Positions 42,597 through 52,186 of a stretch of 64,000 nt of DNA are shown piece after piece. Every line of letters starts with the position of its first letter. Position 1 is the first letter of the stretch. The DNA comes from Bacillus massiliigorillae. GTDB lineage: Bacteria; Bacillota; Bacilli; Bacillales; DSM-1321. The position numbers were made by a program, and so were the translations under genes. Location of the stretch: the NCBI RefSeq assembly GCF_000380245.2, contig NZ_HG428741.1:3070787-3134786 (forward strand), read 5' to 3'. A model generated the notes under the pieces. The model did no database searches. It was not told where the DNA came from and worked only from the letters and a program-made list of their open reading frames with translations.

Positions 42597-43142
42597 ATGA
42601 GTTGTGGACATAATGAATTCTCAAACGACTGTGTATGTTCTACTTTAATATCGGTAGCTGAAGCTCAAGAAAGAATTGAAGAAGACTGCAGAACCGGTTG
42701 TATGCAATCAATTGACGAGCTAAAAGGTCGTTTAAAAATGAGAAACTTTGATACAATTCCTGTTCTATTGTCGTGCAATTGTAACCCATTTTCAGCTGCA
42801 GGAGCTGTAAGGAGCCACTGTGGTGAAAAAATGTTCAATGTAGTTAGAAGTTTCTTATTCCGTGTAAATTTTGTGGATGAAGATACTTGCTGTGCTACAC
42901 TTGAATTGTTAAAGCCAGTAAAGTTCCACCGTCATCATGACGAAAGCCATGAAATGAGTCATAATGACAGCAGTAGCCATCATGATAATTCAGATTGCTG
43001 CGAAACTGCTTACGACGAGTTTTTAGAAGCGCTTAATTGCGCTAAAAAAATTGTTCGTACAGGTATTTGTGTTACAGTAGATTTAAAAGCTATGACAGCG
43101 GCTACTTGCTTACCACCAATACACACAAACCAAACTTTCTAA
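42597..43142 (+). CDS. CotY/CotZ-family Cys-rich spore coat protein
   Basis: Protein of 181 residues. It begins MSCGHNEFSNDCVCSTLISV and has EEDCRTGCMQSI, SCNCNPFSAAGAV, RSFLFRV..VDEDTCCATLELL and TGICVTVDLKAMTAATCLPP. These are in the order of CotY/CotZ/ExsY crust and exosporium-basal proteins, which self-assemble into disulfide-linked sheets. A His/Ser/Glu-rich insertion (HRHHDESHEMSHNDSSSHH, about residues 112-131) is not usual in this family. AGGAGG lies before the ATG. A CATACTCTG sequence at 42548 is a weak sigma-K -10. Confidence 0.88.
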   Translation: MSCGHNEFSNDCVCSTLISVAEAQERIEEDCRTGCMQSIDELKGRLKMRNFDTIPVLLSCNCNPFSAAGAVRSHCGEKMFNVVRSFLFRVNFVDEDTCCATLELLKPVKFHRHHDESHEMSHNDSSSHHDNSDCCETAYDEFLEALNCAKKIVRTGICVTVDLKAMTAATCLPPIHTNQTF

Positions 43143-43154
43143 TTACTCGGGTGA

Positions 43155-43178
43155 AGGCTACTGATTTCAGTAGCCTTA
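43155..43178 (+). terminator. Terminator after the CotY/Z-type gene
   Basis: AAGGCTACTGA (43155-43165) and TCAGTAGCCTT (43168-43178), then ATTTTTA. It lies between the convergent CotY/Z-type and cotO genes and may serve both. Confidence 0.85.
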
Positions 43179-43199
43179 TTTTTACTTTTTATAAGAACA

Positions 43200-46100
43200 T
43201 TATAAATATTCAACCTGAATAAAATCGATTTCTTCCAACCTTACTCTAAGCAACTCATTTCTCTTTCCTGATATAACTTTGATGTAATATATATCACCTT
43301 TTTTTCTTTGAACTTGCCCCTGCATTTCTTTACCATTAATGCTCATCTTACATGTAGGCTTAGGAACTGCTTGAGGCATTCTTGCTAAGAATTTAACAAG
43401 TTCTTCTTTCGTCATTGACGAAAATTTCTTCTTCTTACTATTTTTCCTGATCATTATCGGATCCATTTTCATCTTCACTTGATTAGCCTCCGTGATACTT
43501 TCAACCATCGAAGACTCAGCATCTATTTCTTCTTTATTCTGGCTGATCACTTCATCAAAACTAACACTTGTATCCATTGCAACTACTACTTCTTCTTCCA
43601 TCCTTCCTAAGTTATGTTTATGAATAGAAGTTTCATTTTTAAATTCCTTTTCAACTTCTATAATTTTTGTATTTTCCTCTTGAACAGTTTCAGCTTCCAT
43701 TTGCTCTACCACTTCTTCTTGAGCTAATTCTATTTCCTTACGAACTTCTTCTGACTTCATATTTTCTATAGTGTCTATTTCATCCAGACTAGCGGCCACT
43801 TGCTTTGTTTCTTTCCTTTCCATACGTAGTTCTTCTTCACTCACAACATTTATTAAATTGGTCTTATTTCTTAATGTCCTAGCCTTTTTTACAATGTTTA
43901 CATCTTCCCTTGGTTTTATCTGCAATTCTTCTACGTACAACCGCGTTTTCTCCTCTACTTTCAACCTGGCTTTTCCCTCTGCTTCCAGCTGTGCTTCTTT
44001 TGCATTTAACTGCTCTTCTTTTGCTTTAAGCCTAGCCTCTTCTTCTGCTTGCAATTTGGCTAATTCCTCTGCTTTAAGCCTAGCCTCTTCTTCTGCAATC
44101 AACCTGGCTTTTTCCTCTGCTTTCATCTGCTCTTCTTTTGCTTTTAACTGTTCTTCTTTTACTTTAAGCCTAACCTCTTCTTCTGCTTGCAATTTAGCTA
44201 AATCCTCTGCTTTTAGCCTCACTTCTTCTTCTGCTTTCAACCTGGCTTTTTCCTCCGCTTCCAACTGCTCTTCTTTTGCATTTAATTGTTCTTCTTTTAC
44301 TTTCAACCTCGCCTCTTCTTCTGCTTGCAGTTTGGCTAATTCTTCTGCTTTTAGCCTCGCTTCTTCTTCTGCTTGCAACCTGACTTTTTCCTCTGCTTCC
44401 AGCTGCTTTTCTTTTGCTTTCAACCTCGCCTCTTCTTCTGCTTGCAGTTTGGCTAATTCTTCTGCTTTTAGCCTCGCTTCTTCTTCTGCTTGCAACCTGA
44501 CTTTTTCCTCTGCTTTTAGCTCCTTTTCTTTTGCTTTTAACCGTTCTTCTTTTACTTTAAGATGCTCCTCTTCTGCTTTTAAATGCTTTTCTTTTTCCTT
44601 CAAGCTTGCTTCTTTCTCCGCTTTCAACCGGGCCTCCTCTGCCTCTGCTCTAAACCTGGCTTCTTCCTCTGTTTTCAACTTCTCCTCTCGTGCCTTTAAG
44701 CGAGCTTCTTCTTCTGCCATTCGAACTTTTTCTGCCTTCAACCGTTTTGCTTCTTCTTCTCTTAACCGCCCTTCTTCTTCTGTTTTCATACGGGCTTCTT
44801 CCTCTGTTTTCAGCTGCTCTTCTCTTGCCTTTAGGAGAGCTTCTTCTTCTGCCATTCGAACTTTTTCTGCTTTCAACTGTTTTGCTTCTTCTGCCCTAAA
44901 CCGAACTTCTTCCTCTGCTTTCAGCTGTGCCTGTTTCTTTATTAACCGCGCTTCTTCTGCTTTCAACCAGGCTTCCTCTGCTTTCAACCAAGCCTCTTTT
45001 TCCGCATGCAAGCGGACTTCTTCTTTCATTTTTAATCTGACTTCTTCTTTTTCTGCTTTCAACTGCGTCTCTCTATCTTTTAACCTCGCTTTCTCTGCTT
45101 CCAATTGGGCTTCTTCCTTCGCTTTCAACCGTTTTGCTTCTTCTGCTTTCATACGAGCTTCTTTCTCTGCTTTCATACGAATCTCTTCTTCTGCTTTCAA
45201 CTGCTCTTCTTTTGCTTTCAGTCGGGCTTCTTCCGCTTTTAACCGAGCTTCTTCCTCTGCTTTCATGCGAGCTTCTTTCTTCGCTTTCAGCCTTGCTTCT
45301 TTCTCTGCTTTTATGCGAGACTCTTCTTCTGCTTTCAGCTGCTCTTCTTTCGCTTTCAGTCGTGCTTCCTCCGCTTTTAGCCGGGCTTCTTCTTCTGCCT
45401 TCAATTGGGCTTCTTTCTTCGCTTTCATGCGAGCTTCTTCTTTTGCTTTCATACGGGCCTCTTCTTCTACTTTCAACTGCTTTTCTTTTGCTTTCAGTCG
45501 CTCTTCTTCCGCTTTTAGTCGGGCTTCTTTCTTCGCTTTCAGTCGTGATTCTTCTTCTGCTTTCACACGTGTCTCTTCTTCTGCTTTCATACGGGCCTCT
45601 TCTTCTACTTTCAACTGCTTTTCTTTTGCTTTCAGTCGCTCTTCTTCCGCTTTTAGCCGGGCTTCTTTTTTCGCTTTCATACAGGCCTCTTCTTCTGCTT
45701 TCATACGGGCCTCTTCTTCTGCTTTCATACGGGCCTCTTCTTTTTCTTTCAGCTGCTTTTCTTTTGCTTTCAGTCGCTCTTCTTCCGCTTTTAGCCGGGC
45801 TTCTTCTTCTGCCTTCAATCGGGCTTCTTTCTTCGCTTTCATGCGAGCTTCTTTCTCTGCTTTCATACGTGCCTCTTCTTCTGCTTTCAACTGGGCTTCT
45901 TTTGCTTTTAGTCGTGCTTCTTCCGCCTTTAACCGGGCTTCTTCTTCTGCTTTCAATCGGGCTTCTTTCTTCGCTTTCAGTCGGGCTTCTTCTTCCACTT
46001 TTAATCTCGCTTCTTTCTCTGCTTTCAGCCGGGCTTCTTTCTCTACCTTGAACCTTTCTTCTTCTGCTACTTTCAACTGCACTTCTTTTGCTTTTAACCT

Positions 46101-46780
46101 TGCTTCTTCTTCTGCCAAACGCACTTTTTCTGCTTCTAATCGGGCTTTTTCCACTGCCTTCAATCGGGCCTCTTCTTCCGCTTTCAAGCGTACCTCTTCT
46201 TCTACAGCTTTTAACATTTCTTCTTTTGCCTTTAACATTTCTTCTTTTGCTTTCAACTGTGCTTCTTCCTCGCCTTCAATCGAGCTTCTTCCTCTGCCTT
46301 CAATCGAGCTTCTTCCTCCGCCTTCAATCGAGCTTCTTCCTCCGCCTTCAATCGAGCTTCTTCCTCCGCCTTCAATCGGGCTTCTTCCTCTGCCTTCAAT
46401 CGGGCTTCTTCCTCTGCCTTCAATCGGGCTTCTTCCTCCGCCTTCAATCGAGCTTCTTCCTCTGCCTTCAATCGAGCTTCTTCCTCTGCCTTCAGTCGTG
46501 CCTCTTCTTCCTCAGTCTTAACGCTGAATGATTTCACTTTTATTTCATTTGAATCTATTCCCTTTTCAAGAATTTTTTTTTCGCCTTTTATATTCTCTGT
46601 ACTTATTATCCGAATTTCGTCAGAAACCTCACTGACCTTAACCTCTTCAAGTTTAGACTCATCAGAATCAATAGCTACACGTAATTGATCCTGCATATCA
46701 GATGGTGGTATTGAAATATCCGGCTGTACTATATACATAAAGGGATGCTTAGATTTATTATTTTGATCCTTAGTCATCAT
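43200..46780 (-). CDS. cotO: Giant CotO-like spore coat protein, frameshifted
   Basis: N-terminal part (46780-46271): MMTKDQNNKSKHPFMYIVQP, as in CotO, then a charged linker to residue 89. Then ten EEEARLKA octads. At about 46271-46272 one base is missing (GGCGAGG for GGC-x-GAGG). The frame ends at 46253, and the rest (1018 codons from 46256) is in the next frame. Restored length about 1193 residues: roughly 870 of Lys/Glu/Ala/Arg heptad-like repeats, then a CotO-like C-terminus (KKFSSMTKEELVKFLARMPQ, CKMSINGKEMQGQVQ, IDFIQVEYL). CotO proteins I know are about 200-230 residues. Between fabI and cotY/Z, as in relatives. Whether the shift is real or a sequencing error is unknown. Confidence 0.85.
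46271..46513. repeat. Ten tandem 24-bp repeats in cotO
   Basis: Ten near-identical 24-bp units, each coding EEEARLKA on the minus strand; neighbouring copies differ mainly by C/T or A/G at two sites. The unit is a multiple of 3, so copy-number change keeps the frame. The missing base that breaks cotO is at its downstream edge. Confidence 0.9.
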
Positions 46781-46905
46781 AATCCCCCCTAACCATTAAA
46801 CTGGACTACGTAAAATAAATATTCTTTACGATACATATTCTTCACACGTTGTTTTATGCAAGGACATAGGAATTTTTTTCATTATTAAATCTAAAAAAGT
46901 ATGAC

Positions 46906-46942
46906 AAAAAAGCTATTCACCAATAGGATGAATAGCTTTTTT
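46906..46942 (-). terminator. Terminator of fabI
   Basis: AAAAAAGCTATTCA (46906-46919) pairs with TGAATAGCTTTTTT (46929-46942), A/T tails both sides, downstream of the fabI stop (47010). Confidence 0.8.
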
Positions 46943-47009
46943 AAAAGTCTATATTTACTTAACAAGTAATGTGCTTTCCTTAATTATAAAAAAAGTAACA
47001 ATCTTTTTA

Positions 47010-47783
47010 TTATCTCGCAATGATATGGAATCCAGAGTCTACATGAATATTTTCACCTGTAATACCTCTAGATAGATTACTAAATAAGAATAATGCTGTA
47101 TCGCCAACTTCTTCTGGAGTTGTTGTACGACGAAGCGGAGAGCTTTCTTCAATTTCTTTTAGAATTGTATTAAAATCACTAATTCCTTTTGCAGATAACG
47201 TACGGATTGGACCTGCAGAAATTGAGTTTACTCGAATGTTTTTCTTACCTAAATCTGCAGCTAAGTACTTCACGCTTGCATCAAGTGATGCTTTCGCCAC
47301 ACCCATTACATTATAATTCGTAACGACTCTTTCTCCACCTAGATACGTTAACGTAACAAGTGAACCGCCTTCTGACATTACTTCTTGCGCTTCTTTTGCA
47401 ACAGCTGTTAAAGAATATGAGCTAATATTATGTGCTAGTAAGAAACCATCACGAGTTGTATTCATATAGTCGCCAACTAATTCTTCCTTATTAGCGAATG
47501 CAATACAGTGGGCTACTCCATGAATAACTCCAACTTGCTCTTTAATAGTTGTAAAGCATTTTTTTACATCTTCATCATTTGTAACATCGCATGGCAATAC
47601 AGCATACGATTCATTCAAAGAATGTGCTAAATCCTTAACACTTTTCTCTAATCTTTCACCTGCGTATGTAAAAATTAAGTTAGCGCCTGCATCATGTAAT
47701 GAACGCGCAATTCCCCATGCGATACTGCGTTTATTCGCAACTCCCATTACTACAATTGTTTTACCATTTAAAGAAAGAGCCAT
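47010..47783 (-). CDS. fabI: FabI, enoyl-[acyl-carrier-protein] reductase
   Basis: NADH/NADPH-dependent enoyl-ACP reductase of type II fatty acid synthesis, 257 residues. Cofactor site GVANKRSIAWGIARSLHD, then a YNVMGVAKASLDASVKYLA stretch with the catalytic Tyr/Lys arrangement (Y-x6-K) and SAGPIRTLSAKGIS. GGAGG lies before the ATG. A FapR-type operator is at 47817-47833, so fabI is expected to respond to malonyl-CoA. Neighbour of cotO as in B. subtilis. Confidence 0.97.
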   Translation of the reverse strand: MALSLNGKTIVVMGVANKRSIAWGIARSLHDAGANLIFTYAGERLEKSVKDLAHSLNESYAVLPCDVTNDEDVKKCFTTIKEQVGVIHGVAHCIAFANKEELVGDYMNTTRDGFLLAHNISSYSLTAVAKEAQEVMSEGGSLVTLTYLGGERVVTNYNVMGVAKASLDASVKYLAADLGKKNIRVNSISAGPIRTLSAKGISDFNTILKEIEESSPLRRTTTPEEVGDTALFLFSNLSRGITGENIHVDSGFHIIAR

Positions 47784-47816
47784 TTTTGTGCCTCCTATTT
47801 TTTATATAACAAGATA

Positions 47817-47833
47817 TTAGAACCTAGTACTAA
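47817..47833. promoter_or_regulatory. FapR operator upstream of fabI
   Basis: TTAGAACCTAGTACTAA is a near match to the FapR consensus (TTAGTACCTxxTACTAA). On the minus strand a TATAAT lies just upstream of it, placing the operator over the start region, as expected for FapR control of lipid genes. Confidence 0.8.
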
Positions 47834-47899
47834 TATCAATTATAACGAATACTCGTTATAAAAGAAAGTAACTTGTTTAATTTTTATCTAAAAAATGTA

Positions 47900-47949
47900 A
47901 AAAGGTTGTTCAAAAAGTGACTTTCATTCACTTTTCGAACAACCTTTTT
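47900..47949 (-). terminator. Terminator hairpin of mgtE (dispersed-hairpin family)
   Basis: AAAAGGTTGTTCAAAAAGTGA (47900-47920) and its partner at 47928-47949 (one mismatch) directly after the mgtE stop. Shares AGTGA/TCACTTTT arms with hairpins at 50.4, 60.1 and 62.1 kb. Confidence 0.85.
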
Positions 47950-47951
47950 GC

Positions 47952-49325
47952 TTAGTTCAAATAACTCATAAACATTGTCGCCATACCAAAATAAATTAAA
48001 ATACTAATAATATCATTAATCGTTGTTATAAAAGGGCCTGATGCGACTGCGGGATCAATTTTCATTTTATGCATAAGCAGCGGTACAAGTGAGCCTGCTA
48101 ATGTTGCGACAATTAGTGTTGTTAAAATAGATAAACCAACTAAGAAACCTAATACTAAATCACCTTGCCACAAATAAATAACAATCGTAATTAAGACTCC
48201 ACATGTTGCACCTGTTATAAGTCCTGTTCCTGCTTCTCTAATAATAAGCTTCCATTTACTTTCTTCCTCTAAATCACCTGTGGCAATACCACGAACCGCA
48301 ACCGCAAGCGCCTGCGTTCCAGAATTTCCTGCCATACCCGCAATTAAAGGAATAAAAACAGCTAATATTGCTTTTTGATTTAATGTATCCTCAAAACGTC
48401 CAATCAAGCTCGCTGTAAACATCCCGAGAAATAAAAGAATAACTAACCAAGGCAGACGTTTTTTTGCTGCTCCAAAAGGATTTCGATCAACTTTATCTAA
48501 ATCAGAAATACCAGCTAACTTAGAATAGTCATCTGATGCTTCTTCATCCATTACATCCATAATATCATCGACTGTAATGATACCTAATAGGTGATTTTGA
48601 AAATCGACAACTGGTACAGCCAAAAAGTTATAATCCTTCATTGTTCTAGCAACTTCTTCTTGGTCTTCACTAACCGACACGCTTACTACACGATCATTCA
48701 TTACTTCTGAAATCATCGTATCATCATCACTTACAATTAAATCACGTAAAGAGATAACACCAACTAGTTTTTTATCTTCATCAACAACAAACACATAGTA
48801 TATCGTCTCAGCCTGCGGAGCTTCTTTCTTCAAAATATACATGGCAGAGCGAACGGTTTGATTTGCTGAAATTGAAATAAACTCTGTAGTCATGATACTT
48901 CCGGCTGTATATTCTTCATAATGTAACAACTCTCTAATTTCTTGAGCTGCATCATTATCCATTATTGTTAAATATGTAACAACCTGCTCTTTATCTAATT
49001 CATTTAATACGTCAACCGCATCATCGGCATACATATGAGCAAGCATATCAGCTGCATAGGAAGGATTCATCTCAGCAAGAAATTCCTTATATTCTTCTTC
49101 ATCTGACTCTAAGTTTTCAAACATCTCTGCCATTTCTTCTGGAGAAAGAAAATGATAAATCTTCGCTCTTTCTTCCGTGTCAAGTTTTGCAAAAAATGTA
49201 GCTTGATCATATGGGTGTAACTCCATAAACTCTTGCCTAAATTGATCTAACTCTTCATCTTTTAACGCTGTTAACAAAAGGGCTTCATCGACATTCGCAA
49301 CTTCTTTATCATTTTGCTCAATCAT
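47952..49325 (-). CDS. mgtE: MgtE magnesium transporter
   Basis: Protein of 457 residues: N-terminal helical MgtE_N domain (about 20-130), two CBS domains (about 140-255, GVISLRDLI, LLGIITVDDIMDVM) which sense Mg2+, a plug helix, then five helices with GMAGNSGTQALAVAVRG (about 330), the selectivity region. A 23-nt hairpin (49349-49371) lies in its leader, but no M-box magnesium riboswitch was recognised in the 240-bp gap. Good RBS AGGAGG. Divergent from prpE. Confidence 0.95.
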   Translation of the reverse strand: MIEQNDKEVANVDEALLLTALKDEELDQFRQEFMELHPYDQATFFAKLDTEERAKIYHFLSPEEMAEMFENLESDEEEYKEFLAEMNPSYAADMLAHMYADDAVDVLNELDKEQVVTYLTIMDNDAAQEIRELLHYEEYTAGSIMTTEFISISANQTVRSAMYILKKEAPQAETIYYVFVVDEDKKLVGVISLRDLIVSDDDTMISEVMNDRVVSVSVSEDQEEVARTMKDYNFLAVPVVDFQNHLLGIITVDDIMDVMDEEASDDYSKLAGISDLDKVDRNPFGAAKKRLPWLVILLFLGMFTASLIGRFEDTLNQKAILAVFIPLIAGMAGNSGTQALAVAVRGIATGDLEEESKWKLIIREAGTGLITGATCGVLITIVIYLWQGDLVLGFLVGLSILTTLIVATLAGSLVPLLMHKMKIDPAVASGPFITTINDIISILIYFGMATMFMSYLN

Positions 49326-49572
49326 AGTATTACCTCCTCTCGGGGAATATGTCTTACTTTCTATAAGACATACATAAAACCTACTTCACTATACTAGCAA
49401 ATACTATAGGAAGTTGTCGTTAGAAATTTACAGTCCATCACAATTTCTTAACAAACCATATAACCTTATTATTCTCGATTTCAAAAAAATGAAACCTTAA
49501 TATTACATAGTAATCTTTCTGCCGATAATTTTACTTCTAAATAGGATAAAATAAAGGAAGGAGATGATATTA

Positions 49573-50313
49573 ATGAACGTAGATATAATTGGTGATATTC
49601 ACGGTTGTTATGACGAATTCAAAAGCTTAACTGAAAAGCTTGGATACAATTGGGATTCGGGAATCCCCCTCCATCCATCCAATCGCATTCTCGCTTTCGT
49701 TGGCGATTTAACCGATCGTGGACCACATTCCTTAAGAATAATTGAAATCGTATATAATCTTGTTCAAACCAAAAAAGGCATTTATGTTCCTGGGAATCAT
49801 TGCAATAAACTATATCGATTTTTCCTAGGTAGAAATGTTAGTATAACGCATGGCTTAGAAACGACTGTTGCAGAATATAAAGCACTTCCACTTTCCGAAC
49901 AAAAAAAAATCAGCAAGAAATTTATTTCATTATATGAAAACAATCCAATTTATCAAACGTTAGATGGCGATAAATTAATTATTGCCCATGCTGGAATACG
50001 TGAGGACTTTATAGGTAGATATGATAAGAAAGTACAAACATTCGTCCTTTATGGCGATATAACAGGAAAAACCCATGAAGATGGCTACCCTATTCGAAGA
50101 AATTGGGCAAAACATCATAAAGGTAAATCCATTATTGTATACGGTCATACACCCGTAAAAGATCCAATTATCCAAAATCGTACTTACAATATTGACACAG
50201 GCTGTATTTTTGGAGGTAAATTAACTGCGCTTCGCTATCCAGAGCTCGAATTCGTAAGCGTTCCTTCTTCTATGCCTTATGTTGCTGAGAAATTTAGGGA
50301 ATTAGAACAATAA
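49573..50313 (+). CDS. prpE: PrpE, bis(5'-nucleosyl)-tetraphosphatase
   Basis: Metallophosphatase of 246 residues hydrolysing diadenosine tetraphosphate; in B. subtilis PrpE also affects spore germination. Metal motifs are IGDIHGC (about 5-11), GDLTDRGPHS and GNHCNK, with HAGIR and YGHTPV later. The ATG at 49573 follows AAGGAG by 9 nt; the ATG 9 bp earlier abuts the RBS. Position next to the RluA-type and nadF genes matches B. subtilis yjbP. Confidence 0.93.
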   Translation: MNVDIIGDIHGCYDEFKSLTEKLGYNWDSGIPLHPSNRILAFVGDLTDRGPHSLRIIEIVYNLVQTKKGIYVPGNHCNKLYRFFLGRNVSITHGLETTVAEYKALPLSEQKKISKKFISLYENNPIYQTLDGDKLIIAHAGIREDFIGRYDKKVQTFVLYGDITGKTHEDGYPIRRNWAKHHKGKSIIVYGHTPVKDPIIQNRTYNIDTGCIFGGKLTALRYPELEFVSVPSSMPYVAEKFRELEQ

Positions 50314-50382
50314 TGTTTCTCCACAAAAATCAGTGTCTTTTTAGACTACTAATCAGAAATGAGATTTAATTATAAAAGCGTA

Positions 50383-50429
50383 AAAGGGCGTCCGAAAAGT
50401 GAGTTTTCATCACTTTTCAGACGCCCTTT
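50383..50429. terminator. Convergent terminator hairpin (dispersed-hairpin family)
   Basis: AAAGGGCGTCCGAAAAGTGA (50383-50402) and TCACTTTTCAGACGCCCTTT (50410-50429), one mismatch. Preceded by TATAAAAGCGT, also found before the hairpin at 60.07 kb. Sits 2 bp from the rluD-like stop. Confidence 0.85.
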
Positions 50430-50430
50430 A

Positions 50431-51315
50431 TTATGGAATCAACTTCTTCATATCCTCTATTAATTCAGCTTGAAACGTTAAAGTTTCTTCTTTAAAAGGA
50501 TGATAAAAAGTAATTTGCTTACAATGTAAAGCTTGTCTGCTTATGAGATTGAGTGAACCCCCATATAAATCATCACCGAGTAGCGGATGCCCTAAGTAAG
50601 ACATATGTACTCGAATCTGATGGGTACGACCAGTAAGTAATTGTAATTGAATATGTGAAAAAGCATCGAATAATGCTAATGATTGATACATTGTACAAGC
50701 ATATTGTCCATCTTCTCGCACTTCTCTTTCAATAATGCTCGTTCCCTTTCGTCCTATCGGAACCTCTACCTTTCCCTCATCCTGTAAATGACCATGCACA
50801 AAAGCTTCATAAGTACGACTTACATTACCTTTTTTCTGCTGTTCACTTAATAAATGATGAACATGGCGATGCTTCGCAATCAGCATAAGTCCAGAAGTAT
50901 CTCGATCCAATCTAGTTACTACATGGACCGTTGATGCGATATTTTTTCTTTTATAATAACCAGCGATACGATTCGCAATACTGCCTGTAGGATGTTCCCT
51001 AGATGGAATGGTATTCGTAAATGGTGGTTTATTGATAATTAAGACGTAATCATCTTCATAAACAATCTGTAATGGCAAATCTTCAGGTAACAAGCCTTCA
51101 CTGGTATGTTCAATCGGAAATTGAACGTTTACCAAATCGTTGACTCGTAGCAAATAACGAACAGTTTCCTCACGGTCATTTACTTGAATACGGCCACCCT
51201 TAAATTTAATATCCGCCAAAGCCGCTTTCGATATATGTTGTGCTTTAAGAAATTCTCGCAGCACCGTACCTGCTTGCTGCTCTGTTATTTGCCAAGTTAA
51301 TTGAAACATATTCAC
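50431..51315 (-). CDS. yjbO: RluA-family pseudouridine synthase (YjbO)
   Basis: RNA pseudouridine synthase of 294 residues. An N-terminal S4-like region (about 1-70) is followed by the catalytic domain with VTRLDRDTSGLMLIAKHR (catalytic Asp in RLDRDTSG), and LLTGRTHQIRVHMSYLGHPLLGDDLYG near the C-terminus. These define the RluA/RluC/RluD family. Target rRNA or tRNA position is not inferable. Start GTG 51315 or ATG 51309. It overlaps none; nadF is 26 bp upstream, consistent with an operon yjbM-nadF-yjbO. Confidence 0.93.
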   Translation of the reverse strand: MNMFQLTWQITEQQAGTVLREFLKAQHISKAALADIKFKGGRIQVNDREETVRYLLRVNDLVNVQFPIEHTSEGLLPEDLPLQIVYEDDYVLIINKPPFTNTIPSREHPTGSIANRIAGYYKRKNIASTVHVVTRLDRDTSGLMLIAKHRHVHHLLSEQQKKGNVSRTYEAFVHGHLQDEGKVEVPIGRKGTSIIEREVREDGQYACTMYQSLALFDAFSHIQLQLLTGRTHQIRVHMSYLGHPLLGDDLYGGSLNLISRQALHCKQITFYHPFKEETLTFQAELIEDMKKLIP

Positions 51316-51341
51316 ACACTTTCCCTATTTCTATACAGTTA

Positions 51342-52136
51342 TTAATCAGCAATAAATGAGTCGCGGACGCGTTTCCAAAATGGAAATGGGCGGAAACGCG
51401 CAAAGCGAATTTTCTCATCTGAAACACGATATTGAATGGATTTCACATCTCGTTGTAATACCTGTAAATGATCAATTGTAATAATAAAATCATTTTGATT
51501 AACAGGCTTCATCATGCAAGTATGATGATCAGGTAATATTAATGGCGAACCCACAGTTCGAAATACGCGATTATTAATAGACGCCATTTCCGCAATTTGA
51601 ATAGCATTAATGGATGGATGGATGATAGCTCCACCCAGTGCCTTATTATATGCTGTACTTCCTGATGGAGTTGACACACACAAACCATCACCTCGAAATG
51701 TTTCGAACTGTTGTCCTTTAATCTCAATATCCATTACAAGTGTTCCTTCTACCCCTTTTACCGTTGATTCGTTTAAAGCTAAGAACTTTGATGGTACACC
51801 ACCATGCTTATAACGAACAATAACCTCTAAAAGAGGATATTCCACTACCTGATAGGGAGTCTTAGCGATAGCTATCACCAGCTTCTCTATTTCGTCTGGT
51901 GTCCAATCTGCGTAAAAACCAAGATGACCTGTGTGTACTCCAACAAAAGCTGTTTGATCTAGTCGATATTTAAACCGATGAAACGCATAAAGCAGCGTTC
52001 CATCTCCTCCTACTGAAATAACAATATCCGGACGTTCTTCATCTAATGTTAACTCAAAGTCTTGAAGATACATCTTCATTCTTTGCATTAACTTATTTGA
52101 TTTATCGTCTCCCTTTGAGGTTATGGCGAATTTCAT
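51342..52136 (-). CDS. nadF: NAD kinase
   Basis: ATP-dependent NAD kinase of 264 residues making NADP. VISVGGDGTLLYAFHRF (GGDGT motif, about 45), GFYADWTPDE, and GDGLCVSTPSGSTAYNKALGG (conserved NAD-binding) are seen. Same place as B. subtilis nadF (yjbN), between yjbM and yjbO. Good RBS GGGAGGATATT. Confidence 0.96.
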   Translation of the reverse strand: MKFAITSKGDDKSNKLMQRMKMYLQDFELTLDEERPDIVISVGGDGTLLYAFHRFKYRLDQTAFVGVHTGHLGFYADWTPDEIEKLVIAIAKTPYQVVEYPLLEVIVRYKHGGVPSKFLALNESTVKGVEGTLVMDIEIKGQQFETFRGDGLCVSTPSGSTAYNKALGGAIIHPSINAIQIAEMASINNRVFRTVGSPLILPDHHTCMMKPVNQNDFIITIDHLQVLQRDVKSIQYRVSDEKIRFARFRPFPFWKRVRDSFIAD

Positions 52137-52186
52137 AATATCCTCCCGCGTGACTAGCTCTACTTTCTCCTACCATATACTGGCTT

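Noticed and set aside
46271..46513. CRISPR array because of regular 24-bp repeats
   Set aside because: The repeats abut without spacers and are in a coding frame.
43771..46521. Plus-strand frame of 916 codons, opposite cotO, rich in Ser/Ala/Phe
   Set aside because: It is the antisense shadow of the Lys/Glu/Ala repeats in cotO; it has no RBS and repeats the same periodicity.
46088..46531. Leu-rich plus-strand frame
   Set aside because: Another antisense reading of the cotO repeats.
49326..49572. M-box magnesium riboswitch before mgtE
   Set aside because: The leader contains a simple hairpin but none of the conserved M-box segments I know.
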